Assembly: GCF_043643765.1 (NCBI RefSeq)
Contig: NZ_JBHZSP010000005.1
Span: 1-64,000, forward strand
Length of the DNA: 64,000 nt
DNA from: Marinomonas posidonica_A
GTDB lineage: Bacteria; Pseudomonadota; Gammaproteobacteria; Pseudomonadales; Marinomonadaceae
Reading direction: 5' to 3'
This document shows positions 8,706-16,396 of the stretch, piece after piece. The position numbers and the translations under genes were made by a program. Under the pieces are notes generated by a model, which had not been told where the DNA came from, searched no databases, and saw only the letters and a list, made by a program, of their open reading frames with translations. The first letter of the stretch is position 1. Every line of letters begins with the position of its first letter.

Positions 8706-9263
8706 TTAAGACGCAACCTGATCTTGTATGATGTTTAGCAAAGACGGTAGGAATGTTCGATCTACTTTATGGTCGTCTGACCATAGTTTCGCGAACGCAA
8801 TGGCTTTGGGACAGTGAAAGAGAGTGGTCTCGACGGCAATTTTTACCACCAGTTTAGGGCGTTTTCGGCCTTCACAAAATCTATCTAATAAGGCTTCGTC
8901 TGTATGAAGGGTGGCAGAACCCTGTACACGAACAATTTCACCTATCCCCGGGATCATAAAGAGTAACCCTATTTTGGGGTTATCGATCAAGTTTCTCAAA
9001 CTGTCCAAACGGTTGTTGCCAGGCATGTCTGCGAACGCCAGTGTATTTGAGTCTAATACTTTGACAAAACCTGGTGCTCCGCCACGGGGTGAGACATCAT
9101 TAAATCCGGCTTGGTCTGTCGTGGCGATGACGACATAAGGACAGTGCTCAATAAAACGAATGGCATGCTCTTCTAAGTGTTTGATCTCTTTGCTTTCAGC
9201 AAGTGGATGAGGAGCATCGTAGAGTGTATTTAGAGCTTCATGGCTAACTATTTGTGTCATCAT
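8706..9263 (-). CDS. Pyridoxamine 5'-phosphate oxidase-like flavin-binding protein
   Basis: 185 residues. The split-barrel core contains CPYVVIATTDQAGFNDVSPRGG (about 42-63), and PKIGLLFMIPGIGEIVRVQG (about 110-130) is a typical strand pair of this superfamily. It is the family often annotated as a pyridoxamine-oxidase-like FMN protein with a conserved SPRGG motif. It is not PdxH itself, and the substrate is unknown. The second Met gives nearly the same protein and cannot be excluded as the start. Single gene. Confidence 0.8.
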   Translation of the reverse strand: MMTQIVSHEALNTLYDAPHPLAESKEIKHLEEHAIRFIEHCPYVVIATTDQAGFNDVSPRGGAPGFVKVLDSNTLAFADMPGNNRLDSLRNLIDNPKIGLLFMIPGIGEIVRVQGSATLHTDEALLDRFCEGRKRPKLVVKIAVETTLFHCPKAIAFAKLWSDDHKVDRTFLPSLLNIIQDQVAS

Positions 9264-9423
9264 TTCCCTCGGATGAACAATTTGACTGGAAACTGGGTGC
9301 CGTATTGTAAATCAATCTCACCTATAAAAGTATGTTCTTCTTTGTCGGTGAAAAACGCTGACAATTATTTATTTAGAGTGCTCGAATAGAAGACATAAAT
9401 CAGAGTGTTAGCGAAAAAATATA

Positions 9424-9450
9424 AAATTGTCATTTTATTTTTGACAATTT
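9424..9450. promoter_or_regulatory. Inverted repeat upstream of glmU
   Basis: AAATTGTCA (9424-9432) and TGACAATTT (9442-9450) are perfect inverted copies with a 9-base AT spacer; a third half-site TGACAATT lies near 9359. TTGACA at 9441 could also be a -35 box, but no good -10 lies at the right distance. The surrounding 275-base gap between the flavin protein gene and glmU holds nothing else I can support. Confidence 0.35.
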
Positions 9451-9538
9451 GACTTGTTGTGTTTTGGGGAAAACGATCTAATAGGTCAAATAGAGAACAT
9501 TCCAATATTCATCATCAGATATCATACAAGGAAGCGTC

Positions 9539-10900
9539 ATGAGTCAGGACATCGTAATTCTTGCTGCAGGCAAAGGCAGCCGAATGAAATCCTCTTTTTC
9601 CAAGGTGTTACACAAGGTTGGTGGCATCGCCATGGTAAGGAGAGTGCTGGCGACAGCCGCTGCCATGACAGAAGCAAAACTGCACCTAGTTGTTGGTCAT
9701 CAAGGTGAACAAGTAGCAGAGCATTGTCAGGATTTTGCGGCCAATGTGGTCTGGCAAAATAACCCCCAAGGTACTGGTGACGCGTTACGCCGAGTGGCTT
9801 CTTCTCTACAGGCAGAGGGAGCAACCTTGACACTTTATGGTGACGTGCCGTTAATTCGAGCCAGCACACTAGAGAAAATGGCGGCCTTATCCACGCCAAA
9901 TACCTTAGTTCTATTAACCATTTCCCTCGATAACCCAACGGGCTATGGACGCATTGTGCGTAATGCCGAAGGAAAGGTGTGTGCCATTGTCGAACAAAAA
10001 GATGCGACAGCCGAAGAGTTGCTCATTAATGAGGTGAATACTGGCATTTTGTTGGCGCCTAACCGGCCGTTACAAACTTGGTTGGCCGCGCTGACCAATG
10101 ATAATGCTCAGGGGGAGTTTTACCTCACTGACATTATTGCTATGGCGGCGAAAGACGGCGTTGAGATAGTTACCGTGCAACCGGAAAATGAAGCGGAAGT
10201 GGCAGGCGTGAATGATCGAGTTCAGTTGGCTGCTTTGGAGCGCGAATGGCAGCAACAGCAAGCCATTCTGTTGATGAAAAATGGCGCGACGTTATTAGAC
10301 CCAGCTCGCATTGATGTTCGTGGTGAGCTCACCACAGGTGAAGATGTGATCATCGACGTGAACTGTGTGTTTGAAGGTAAGGTTGTGTTGGGTGATGGGG
10401 TAGAAATTGGTCCGAACTGTCACCTAAAAGACTGTGTTATTGGTCATGGCACCGTGATTAAAAGCCATTCCATGATCGATGATAGCCAAGTTGGAGAAGC
10501 GTGTGATATCGGCCCATTTGCGCGGTTGCGCCCCGGTACTCGTTTGGCAAATAAAGCGAAAATAGGCAACTTTGTTGAAACCAAAAAAGCGAACATTGGT
10601 GAAGGCAGTAAGGTCAATCATTTGAGCTACATAGGTGACACGGAAATGGGGGCTAACGTAAATGTTGGCGCGGGTACCATTACCTGTAACTACGATGGTG
10701 TGAATAAACATCTGACGCAAGTCGCCGATAACGTGTTTATTGGTTCGAACTCCGCTTTAGTGGCCCCGGTTCAGGTGGCAGAGGGCGCGACCATTGCGGC
10801 TGGCTCCACCATTACGAAAGCGGTAGGCGAAAAACAACTGGCGTTTGCTCGTTCTCGACAAGCCAATAAAGATAATTGGCCAAGACCGGTAAAAAAGTAA
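9539..10900 (+). CDS. glmU: Bifunctional GlmU (acetyltransferase/uridylyltransferase)
   Basis: 453 residues making UDP-GlcNAc, precursor of peptidoglycan and LPS. The N-terminal pyrophosphorylase has LAAGKGSRMKS (7-17), GTGDALRRV and YGDVPL. The C-terminal left-handed beta-helix acetyltransferase has hexapeptide repeats and the LRPGTRL, NYDGVNKH and GSNSALVAPV segments. The start follows AGGAAGCGTC. glmS lies 113 bases downstream in the same direction, as in many gammaproteobacteria, but no atp operon precedes it here. Confidence 0.97.
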   Translation: MSQDIVILAAGKGSRMKSSFSKVLHKVGGIAMVRRVLATAAAMTEAKLHLVVGHQGEQVAEHCQDFAANVVWQNNPQGTGDALRRVASSLQAEGATLTLYGDVPLIRASTLEKMAALSTPNTLVLLTISLDNPTGYGRIVRNAEGKVCAIVEQKDATAEELLINEVNTGILLAPNRPLQTWLAALTNDNAQGEFYLTDIIAMAAKDGVEIVTVQPENEAEVAGVNDRVQLAALEREWQQQQAILLMKNGATLLDPARIDVRGELTTGEDVIIDVNCVFEGKVVLGDGVEIGPNCHLKDCVIGHGTVIKSHSMIDDSQVGEACDIGPFARLRPGTRLANKAKIGNFVETKKANIGEGSKVNHLSYIGDTEMGANVNVGAGTITCNYDGVNKHLTQVADNVFIGSNSALVAPVQVAEGATIAAGSTITKAVGEKQLAFARSRQANKDNWPRPVKK

Positions 10901-10916
10901 CCGTTAAAAATACCTA

Positions 10917-10949
10917 TATGTCGTCGTATGTGATGCAACATATGACATA
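10917..10949 (+). other. Stem-loop in the glmU-glmS gap
   Basis: TATGTC (10917-10922) pairs with GACATA (10944-10949), and GTATGT (10926-10931) with ACATAT (10938-10943), leaving a three-base bulge and a GATGCA loop. No T-run follows. It lies 65 bases before the glmS start and could be a leader element or processing site, since glmUS mRNAs are processed between the genes in enterics. This is inference only. Confidence 0.35.
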
Positions 10950-11013
10950 AAGCTTGAAACAAACAGTATTAATAGATTGGCGCATGTGCCGGTCTATCGT
11001 AAAAGGATTCAAT

Positions 11014-12840
11014 ATGTGCGGAATAGTGGGTGCGATTGCACGTCGTAATGTCTCTAAAATCTTAATCGAAGGATTAAGCCGTCTGGAATACCGTGGTTAT
11101 GACTCGTCAGGTGTGGCGATTAATAACGAAGAGGGCGTGTACTCTCATCGCGCTGTTGGTAAGGTTCAGGCATTGCGAGACAAATTTGCCGAGCAACCTT
11201 TGGATGGCAAAATGGGGATTGCTCATACCCGTTGGGCGACACACGGTAAACCAACAGAAGCCAACGCCCATCCACACTTTTCGGGCGACGATCTCGCTCT
11301 AGTTCACAATGGCATTATCGAAAACCATGCGCCATTACGTCGTGAGCTAAAAGAAAAGGGTTATGAATTTAAATCGGAAACAGATACCGAAGTCATTGTC
11401 CATCTGATTCACGATGCGTTGAAAACTCAGCCTGATTTGTTGAAAGCCGTGCAGGTGAGCTTATCTCGTTTAGAGGGGGCTTTTGCGATCGGTGTCGTAC
11501 AAAAAGACGACAATGAACGTTTTATTGCCGCGCGTAAAGGTAGTCCGCTTGTGGTGGGGGTTGGTATTGAAGAGAACTTTGTTGCCTCTGATCAATTGGC
11601 CTTGCTGCACGTAACAGATCAATTTATCTTCTTGGAAGAAGGAGATGTGGCGGAAGTGTCGCGTGATGCAGTGATCATTTATGACGCCAAAGGTGACGTT
11701 CAAGAGCGCCCTGTAAGCGTTTTTAACCACAATGTTGATGCCACGGATAAAGGTGAGTTCCGTCACTACATGATGAAGGAAATCTACGAGCAACCAAAAG
11801 TGATCAGTGCTTGCCTGGAAGGCCGTATCAGTGATACCAAAGTGCTGACTAGTTGCTTTGGCGCTGAGTCAGGTTTCCTCAAAAAAGTCGAAAACATTCA
11901 CATTGTCGCCTGTGGTACCAGTTATCACGCAGGTATGGTGGCAAAATATTGGATTGAAGACTTGGCTGGCTTACCTTGCAGTGTGGAAGTAGCCAGTGAA
12001 TATCGTTACCGCAAAGTTGCTGTGCCAAAAAACACCTTGTTTTTGACCTTGTCTCAGTCTGGTGAAACAGCCGACACATTGGCCGCATTGCGCATGGCGA
12101 AAGAACTGGATTACTTGACGACTCTTGCCATTTGTAACGTGCCATCCAGTACGTTGGTGCGTGAATCGGCTTTGACCTTGTTAACCAATGCCGGTACGGA
12201 AATCGGTGTGGCTTCCACCAAAGCCTTTACCACTCAGCTGACCGCTTTGCTGATCACCAGTGTGGCGATTGCGGTGGAAAACGGATTGAGTGCCGAAAAT
12301 GAAAAAGCTTTGGTACAGGCCATGCGTTCTTTGCCAGCTCATGTAAACGATGCTTTGCAGCAAGATGCGCACATCAAGCAAATTGCCGATAAATTCGCCA
12401 ATAAGCACAATGCGTTATTCTTAGGGCGTGGCGCTATGTTCCCGATTGCCTTAGAAGGCTCGTTGAAATTAAAAGAGATTTCTTACATCCATGCGGAAGC
12501 GTATCCAGCAGGAGAGTTAAAGCATGGGCCATTGGCGCTGGTTGATGAAGACATGCCAATCATTACCTTAGTGCCGCATAATGACATGTTGGATAAAATC
12601 AAATCCAACCTGCAAGAAGTGGCAGCACGTGGTGGTGAGCTTTTCGTTTTCGCGGACCGAGATACAGACCTTCATAATGAAGAGAATGTCACTTTCTCTG
12701 AAGTGCCAAAAGTGGAAGCCATTCTAGAGCCTATTGTCCACACCATTCCTTTACAGCTATTGTCATACCACGTTGCGGTAGTGAAAGGTACGGATGTAGA
12801 TCAGCCGCGAAATCTCGCCAAATCCGTGACGGTTGAGTAA
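11014..12840 (+). CDS. glmS: Glucosamine-6-phosphate synthase GlmS
   Basis: Glutamine:fructose-6-phosphate amidotransferase, 608 residues, first step of the hexosamine pathway. The start MCGIVGA exposes the catalytic cysteine after Met removal. The glutaminase domain carries HTRWATHGKP and the C-terminal half has two SIS sugar-isomerase domains (ACGTSYHAGMVAKYW, SQSGETADTLAAL, GAMFPIALEGSLKLKEISY) and ends DQPRNLAKSVTVE. The start at 11014 follows AAAGGATTC; an in-frame upstream Met at 10954 would bury the catalytic Cys and is rejected. Confidence 0.97.
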   Translation: MCGIVGAIARRNVSKILIEGLSRLEYRGYDSSGVAINNEEGVYSHRAVGKVQALRDKFAEQPLDGKMGIAHTRWATHGKPTEANAHPHFSGDDLALVHNGIIENHAPLRRELKEKGYEFKSETDTEVIVHLIHDALKTQPDLLKAVQVSLSRLEGAFAIGVVQKDDNERFIAARKGSPLVVGVGIEENFVASDQLALLHVTDQFIFLEEGDVAEVSRDAVIIYDAKGDVQERPVSVFNHNVDATDKGEFRHYMMKEIYEQPKVISACLEGRISDTKVLTSCFGAESGFLKKVENIHIVACGTSYHAGMVAKYWIEDLAGLPCSVEVASEYRYRKVAVPKNTLFLTLSQSGETADTLAALRMAKELDYLTTLAICNVPSSTLVRESALTLLTNAGTEIGVASTKAFTTQLTALLITSVAIAVENGLSAENEKALVQAMRSLPAHVNDALQQDAHIKQIADKFANKHNALFLGRGAMFPIALEGSLKLKEISYIHAEAYPAGELKHGPLALVDEDMPIITLVPHNDMLDKIKSNLQEVAARGGELFVFADRDTDLHNEENVTFSEVPKVEAILEPIVHTIPLQLLSYHVAVVKGTDVDQPRNLAKSVTVE

Positions 12841-12841
12841 T

Positions 12842-12871
12842 AAAAAAGCCCGGTTAATGAATTAACCGGGC
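12842..12871 (-). terminator. Terminator of ogl (minus strand)
   Basis: GCCCGGTTAAT and ATTAACCGGGC form an 11-base perfect stem with a two-base loop. On the minus strand the stem is followed by TTTTTTA, so it terminates ogl. On the plus strand it has no T-run but may still stabilise the glmS 3' end. Confidence 0.85.
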
Positions 12872-12894
12872 AAACTCGTACAGAGAGTGAAAGG

Positions 12895-14046
12895 TTAATT
12901 GATGGAAGCAAGGTAAACGGCGGGGGAGCCATTTCTGTCTGAACCAAAGAGCACGGACTGATTGTCTGGAGTGAATGAAGGGTGTGGGTGATTTACTTGA
13001 CGATCGCCCTCTAACACCGCCCAACTTGTGTTGTGCTCAGCAATCGCTTTGATACTATCTTTCTGTAAATCAATGACATATAGGTTTGGGTCATTGTCTA
13101 TACTGTGGCCTGACGTGTCTGTCACATCGACCGGTGTGCCAGAGCCATCGCCAACCACTAATGTGCCGTCGTAGTTGCTCATCAAGTGACTGCAAGCTGG
13201 CATTTCACTTTCTACTTTAAAGCTTAAGTCGTCAGCATTCACCGAGCAAAGCTCACGCTGGTGGCTGTTAGGGCGATAAGAGACGAACATCATTTTAGAG
13301 CCATCGGGTACAAAAAATTCGTGTGTGCAGGACTCATTTTTGTCTTGTTCGTAGACTTTGCGTACATTCTCACCATTTTCATTTACCATCCACATGCGGG
13401 TCTCAACAAGATCATGTGGCCCTTCATGGCAAAAAGCGATGGTGTTGTCATCATTTGGCCGATAAAGAGGGTGGCCAAGCCAGATATTATCTTCAAACAC
13501 CACACTTCGTTTACCGGTTTTCAACTCAATAGAAATCAACCGGCAGCGTGGGTTTTGGTGATAAAGCTGTGCAAATTTTTCCCAGCTGTCTAACTCTATG
13601 TAATCACTGTCTTTGATTTCGATGCCTACCACTTTTGAGCAATCTGTGTTGGGTACCCAAGTGCCGTATCCAACCCAACCTTTTGGAACTTCATATAATA
13701 CTGTGTGTTCTTGAGTGTCTAAGTCGACACGAATCAGTTGTTTATTATGTTTGACGAAGATGAGGGCGTCGTCTTGAGTGGTGATAAAACCACCAAATAC
13801 GTTATCGCCAGCGCCTTCGGTTAACTGAAGTGCTGTCTCTTCTTCTAGGTCGACGAGGTGGTAATTTCGGTGTTGATCAAAATTGGCTGCTAGCAATAAT
13901 TTATTGCCATCATTAGTAAAACATTTTTGATAAAAATAATTGCGATTACAAAGGGCATTATTAGGCGTTAGCTGAATAATGTTAGAGCCCGTTTGAGCAT
14001 CGTTGAAATGCTGAAATGGCAAAGATGATCTATGGCCGAGTGACAT
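12895..14046 (-). CDS. ogl: Oligogalacturonate lyase
   Basis: 383-residue cytoplasmic seven-bladed propeller lyase (PL22) that splits short, often unsaturated, oligogalacturonides to 5-keto-4-deoxyuronate. Metal-site motifs are present: CTHEFFVPDGS near the middle and QVNHPHPSFTPDN near the C-terminus (Gln and two His of the Mn site in the family). The start MSLGHRSSLP at 14046 has GAGAGGG upstream; a longer frame to 14124 lacks a ribosome site. It is divergent from kdgR, with a strong palindrome in the shared promoter region. Confidence 0.95.
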   Translation of the reverse strand: MSLGHRSSLPFQHFNDAQTGSNIIQLTPNNALCNRNYFYQKCFTNDGNKLLLAANFDQHRNYHLVDLEEETALQLTEGAGDNVFGGFITTQDDALIFVKHNKQLIRVDLDTQEHTVLYEVPKGWVGYGTWVPNTDCSKVVGIEIKDSDYIELDSWEKFAQLYHQNPRCRLISIELKTGKRSVVFEDNIWLGHPLYRPNDDNTIAFCHEGPHDLVETRMWMVNENGENVRKVYEQDKNESCTHEFFVPDGSKMMFVSYRPNSHQRELCSVNADDLSFKVESEMPACSHLMSNYDGTLVVGDGSGTPVDVTDTSGHSIDNDPNLYVIDLQKDSIKAIAEHNTSWAVLEGDRQVNHPHPSFTPDNQSVLFGSDRNGSPAVYLASIN

Positions 14047-14130
14047 GAATCCCTCTCTTATTGTTGTTTCGTTCTGTCTGTATTCTGGTCTCAATGAATT
14101 CAAGGATAGACAAAATGGCAACATTTAGTC

Positions 14131-14161
14131 AATAAAAATAAAAAGCTGTTTTATTTTTATT
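14131..14161. promoter_or_regulatory. Palindrome, candidate KdgR operator
   Basis: AATAAAAATAAAA (14131-14143) and TTTTATTTTTATT (14149-14161) are perfect 13-base inverted copies around AGCTG. The site is 85 bases upstream of ogl and about 130 upstream of kdgR. KdgR boxes in enterobacteria are AT-rich palindromes with GAAA/TTTC-like cores, so this is the best operator candidate here; the core bases differ from the enteric consensus. Confidence 0.55.
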
Positions 14162-14293
14162 ATTTGAGTGGTGGTTCTAAGATATCATGGTGGCAGAGGT
14201 AGTGAATGGAAAGACAAGGGGTTTGGGATGTATCTATGAGAAATTTTCTACTATACTGGTAAAATTCTATTTCAATAAAAATGAAACTAACTT

Positions 14294-15082
14294 ATGGCAA
14301 ACGAAGAAAACAACAACCAGCAAATTGAACCAGTTTCCTCTGTTATGAAGGTGTTTGCAATTTTAAATGCCTTGTCTGAAAAGAAAGCCTCAGGTGTAAC
14401 AGAGTTATCACAAAAAGTTATGACTTCCAAAAGCACGGTGTATCGCTTTCTACAGACGATGAAGATGCTTGGTTATGTCAGTCAAGAGGGTGAAGACGAT
14501 CGCTATTCATTAACGCTTAAACTGTTTGAAACAAGTTCTAAGGCGTTAGACTACGTGGATTTAGTTTCCTTGGCAGAGCCGCATATGAATCGCATTGGTG
14601 AATTGACCAAAGAGGCGTTGCACCTTGGGATCCGTGATGGTGATGGCATTATTTATATCTACAAGGTAGATGCTCAGTATAATTTACGCATGCAGTCTCG
14701 TATTGGTGGTCGTAATCCTCTTTATTCTACGGCGATTGGTAAGGTGTTGTTGGCAGAGCGTCCAGAAGAGTATGTGCGAGATGTCCTGAGAGAGACCGAG
14801 TTTAGGCCTTCAACGGCTCGTACGCATCCAAATATTGATGCCTTGCTTGAAGAATTAATCGTTGTAAAACAGCAAGGTTACGGGGTTGATAATGAAGAGC
14901 AAGAAGAGGGGTTACGTTGCATTGCCGCCCCTATTTATGATCGTTTAGGAAATGTTGTCGCAGGCATAAGTTTGTCTTTTCCTTCTCTGCGTTACACCCA
15001 AGAGAAATTTGATACTTATACTAACTTATTGAAAGAAGCAGCCGCTGACATTTCTGAGAAGCTAGGCGATGTTAAGTCCTAA
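14294..15082 (+). CDS. kdgR: IclR-family regulator KdgR
   Basis: 262 residues, nearly the same length as enterobacterial KdgR. The winged helix has LSQKVMTSKSTVYRFLQTMK (about 38-57), almost as in KdgR of enterics, and the effector domain shows MQSRIGGRNPLYSTAIGKVL and DNEEQEEGLRCIAAPIYDR. In enterics KdgR represses pectin genes until 2-keto-3-deoxygluconate binds. Its position between ogl and kdgF supports the same job. A terminator follows, so it is transcribed alone. Confidence 0.93.
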   Translation: MANEENNNQQIEPVSSVMKVFAILNALSEKKASGVTELSQKVMTSKSTVYRFLQTMKMLGYVSQEGEDDRYSLTLKLFETSSKALDYVDLVSLAEPHMNRIGELTKEALHLGIRDGDGIIYIYKVDAQYNLRMQSRIGGRNPLYSTAIGKVLLAERPEEYVRDVLRETEFRPSTARTHPNIDALLEELIVVKQQGYGVDNEEQEEGLRCIAAPIYDRLGNVVAGISLSFPSLRYTQEKFDTYTNLLKEAAADISEKLGDVKS

Positions 15083-15111
15083 TGCTTAACAAGTTTGATT
15101 CAATTAATAAC

Positions 15112-15137
15112 AATGGAGGCTTAGGTCTCCATTTTTT
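15112..15137 (+). terminator. Terminator of kdgR
   Basis: AATGGAGGC and GTCTCCATT form a 9-pair stem (one G-T pair) with a TTAG loop, followed by TTTTTTTG. It ends the kdgR transcript before the kdgF promoter region. Confidence 0.8.
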
Positions 15138-15289
15138 TGTCTAGAAAAAGTTATCTCTATGATTTATTTATCCCATCTTAATGGTTCTATATATCATTTA
15201 TTAAAACACCTTTTCATAAAATGTTGAATAATGTTTTGTTTGGCTGCTATAGTGTTAAGGTCTAAAACAAGAATACTAAGAGTTAACCT

Positions 15290-15646
15290 ATGTTTGTTTA
15301 CAATAATCAGGTCCCGTTGGAAGATCTTGGCGACGGGGTTTCTCGTAAAATTATGGCCTATTCCGATAACATCATGACCGTTGAGGTTCATTTTGAAAAA
15401 GGGGCGGTGGGTCCATTGCATAACCACCCTCATGAACAACTTACCTATGTATTGTCAGGTAAATTTGAATTTACCATTGGTGATGAAACACGAATCGTTA
15501 GTCAGGGCGATACGCTCTACAAAGAGCCTAATATCATGCACGGTTGTGTGTGCTTAGAGCCTGGTGTATTGCTGGATAATTTCACGCCAATGCGCAAAGA
15601 CTTTGTTGGCTTAGAAGAATCTTATTATCAAAAACAGGATGCTTAA
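15290..15646 (+). CDS. kdgF: KdgF cupin, unsaturated uronate ketonisation
   Basis: 118-residue single-domain cupin. The metal-binding pattern LHNHPHEQLTYVLSGKFEF (about 44-62) and the later His of MHG (about 85) are present. KdgF catalyses conversion of 4,5-unsaturated galacturonate, released by pectin or alginate lyases, to the linear keto form. It lies immediately before the RpiB-family isomerase (1 base between stop and start), so the two steps are encoded together. Start follows ACTAAGAGTT. Confidence 0.92.
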   Translation: MFVYNNQVPLEDLGDGVSRKIMAYSDNIMTVEVHFEKGAVGPLHNHPHEQLTYVLSGKFEFTIGDETRIVSQGDTLYKEPNIMHGCVCLEPGVLLDNFTPMRKDFVGLEESYYQKQDA

Positions 15647-15647
15647 T

Positions 15648-16286
15648 ATGAAAATCGCGCTAATGATGGAAAACAGTCAAGCTGGTAAAAATGCCACTAT
15701 TTTACAGCAGCTCAGCGAGGTCGCGGAGCCGCTTAATCATGATGTTTATAATGTTGGCATGAGTGACGAAAACGACCATCACTTAACCTATATTCATCTA
15801 GGGATTATGGCCAGTATTTTGCTTAATGCGAAAGCGGTCGATTTTGTTGTATCAGGGTGTGGGACAGGCCAAGGGGCGATGATGTCTCTAAATGCTCATC
15901 CAGGTGTGGTGTGTGGTTATTGTTTGGAGCCTTCTGACGCCTTTTTGTTTAATCAAATCAATAATGGTAATGCCATTGCTATGGCGTTTGCCAAAGGCTT
16001 TGGTTGGGCGGCGGAATTGAATGCGCGATATATCTTCGAAAAAGCCTTTACCGGTCCCCGTGGAGAAGGTTACCCAGTAGAACGCAGAGAACCTCAAGTC
16101 CGGAACGCGGCCATCTTAAATCAAGTAAAAGCGGCCACTATGAAGGATAACTACATAGATACGTTAAAAGCCATGGATCCAGAGTTAGTGAAAACCGCTG
16201 TGACGGGCGCGCGTTTCCAAGCATGCTTGTTTGAAAATGGTCAGAGCCCTGAGATTGAGGCTTACGTGCGTTCGCTATTGGACTAA
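15648..16286 (+). CDS. RpiB/LacAB-family isomerase, probable DhuI-type
   Basis: 212 residues of the RpiB/LacAB fold: VDFVVSGCGTGQGAMMSLNAHPGV (from about 65) is the family's phosphate/sugar loop, followed by SDAFLFNQINNGNAIAMAFAKGFG. It is longer than true RpiB (about 150) through a C-terminal extension. In glycosaminoglycan degraders an RpiB-family enzyme, DhuI, isomerises 4-deoxy-5-hexosulose uronate in place of KduI. Coupling to kdgF suggests that role here, since no KduI gene is in the module. An in-frame Met at 15639 inside kdgF is less likely as start. Confidence 0.75.
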   Translation: MKIALMMENSQAGKNATILQQLSEVAEPLNHDVYNVGMSDENDHHLTYIHLGIMASILLNAKAVDFVVSGCGTGQGAMMSLNAHPGVVCGYCLEPSDAFLFNQINNGNAIAMAFAKGFGWAAELNARYIFEKAFTGPRGEGYPVERREPQVRNAAILNQVKAATMKDNYIDTLKAMDPELVKTAVTGARFQACLFENGQSPEIEAYVRSLLD

Positions 16287-16326
16287 TTTCTCGGTTTAGC
16301 GATTCGTTCGTTATCTTGTTAAGAAT

Positions 16327-16356
16327 AAAAAAGGAAGACATAGTCTTCCTTTTTTA
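16327..16356. terminator. Bidirectional terminator after the kdgF-isomerase pair
   Basis: AAAAAAGGAAGAC and GTCTTCCTTTTTT form a 13-pair stem with an ATA loop. It ends the kdgF transcript and shows that the pectin methylesterase gene 40 bases later must either have its own start signal or rely on read-through. Confidence 0.9.
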
Positions 16357-16396
16357 TTGGTCGCGCGGTCTGTTTGTATGGCTTAGGAGTATGAGG

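Noticed and set aside
10901..11013. glmS ribozyme
   Set aside because: The gap is only 113 bases and shows a simple bulged hairpin, not the multi-pseudoknot glmS ribozyme fold, which is typical of Gram-positives.
15190..15289. Second KdgR operator in front of kdgF
   Set aside because: AAAACACCTTTT and neighbouring AT-rich bases show only partial symmetry, far weaker than the 13-base palindrome at ogl.
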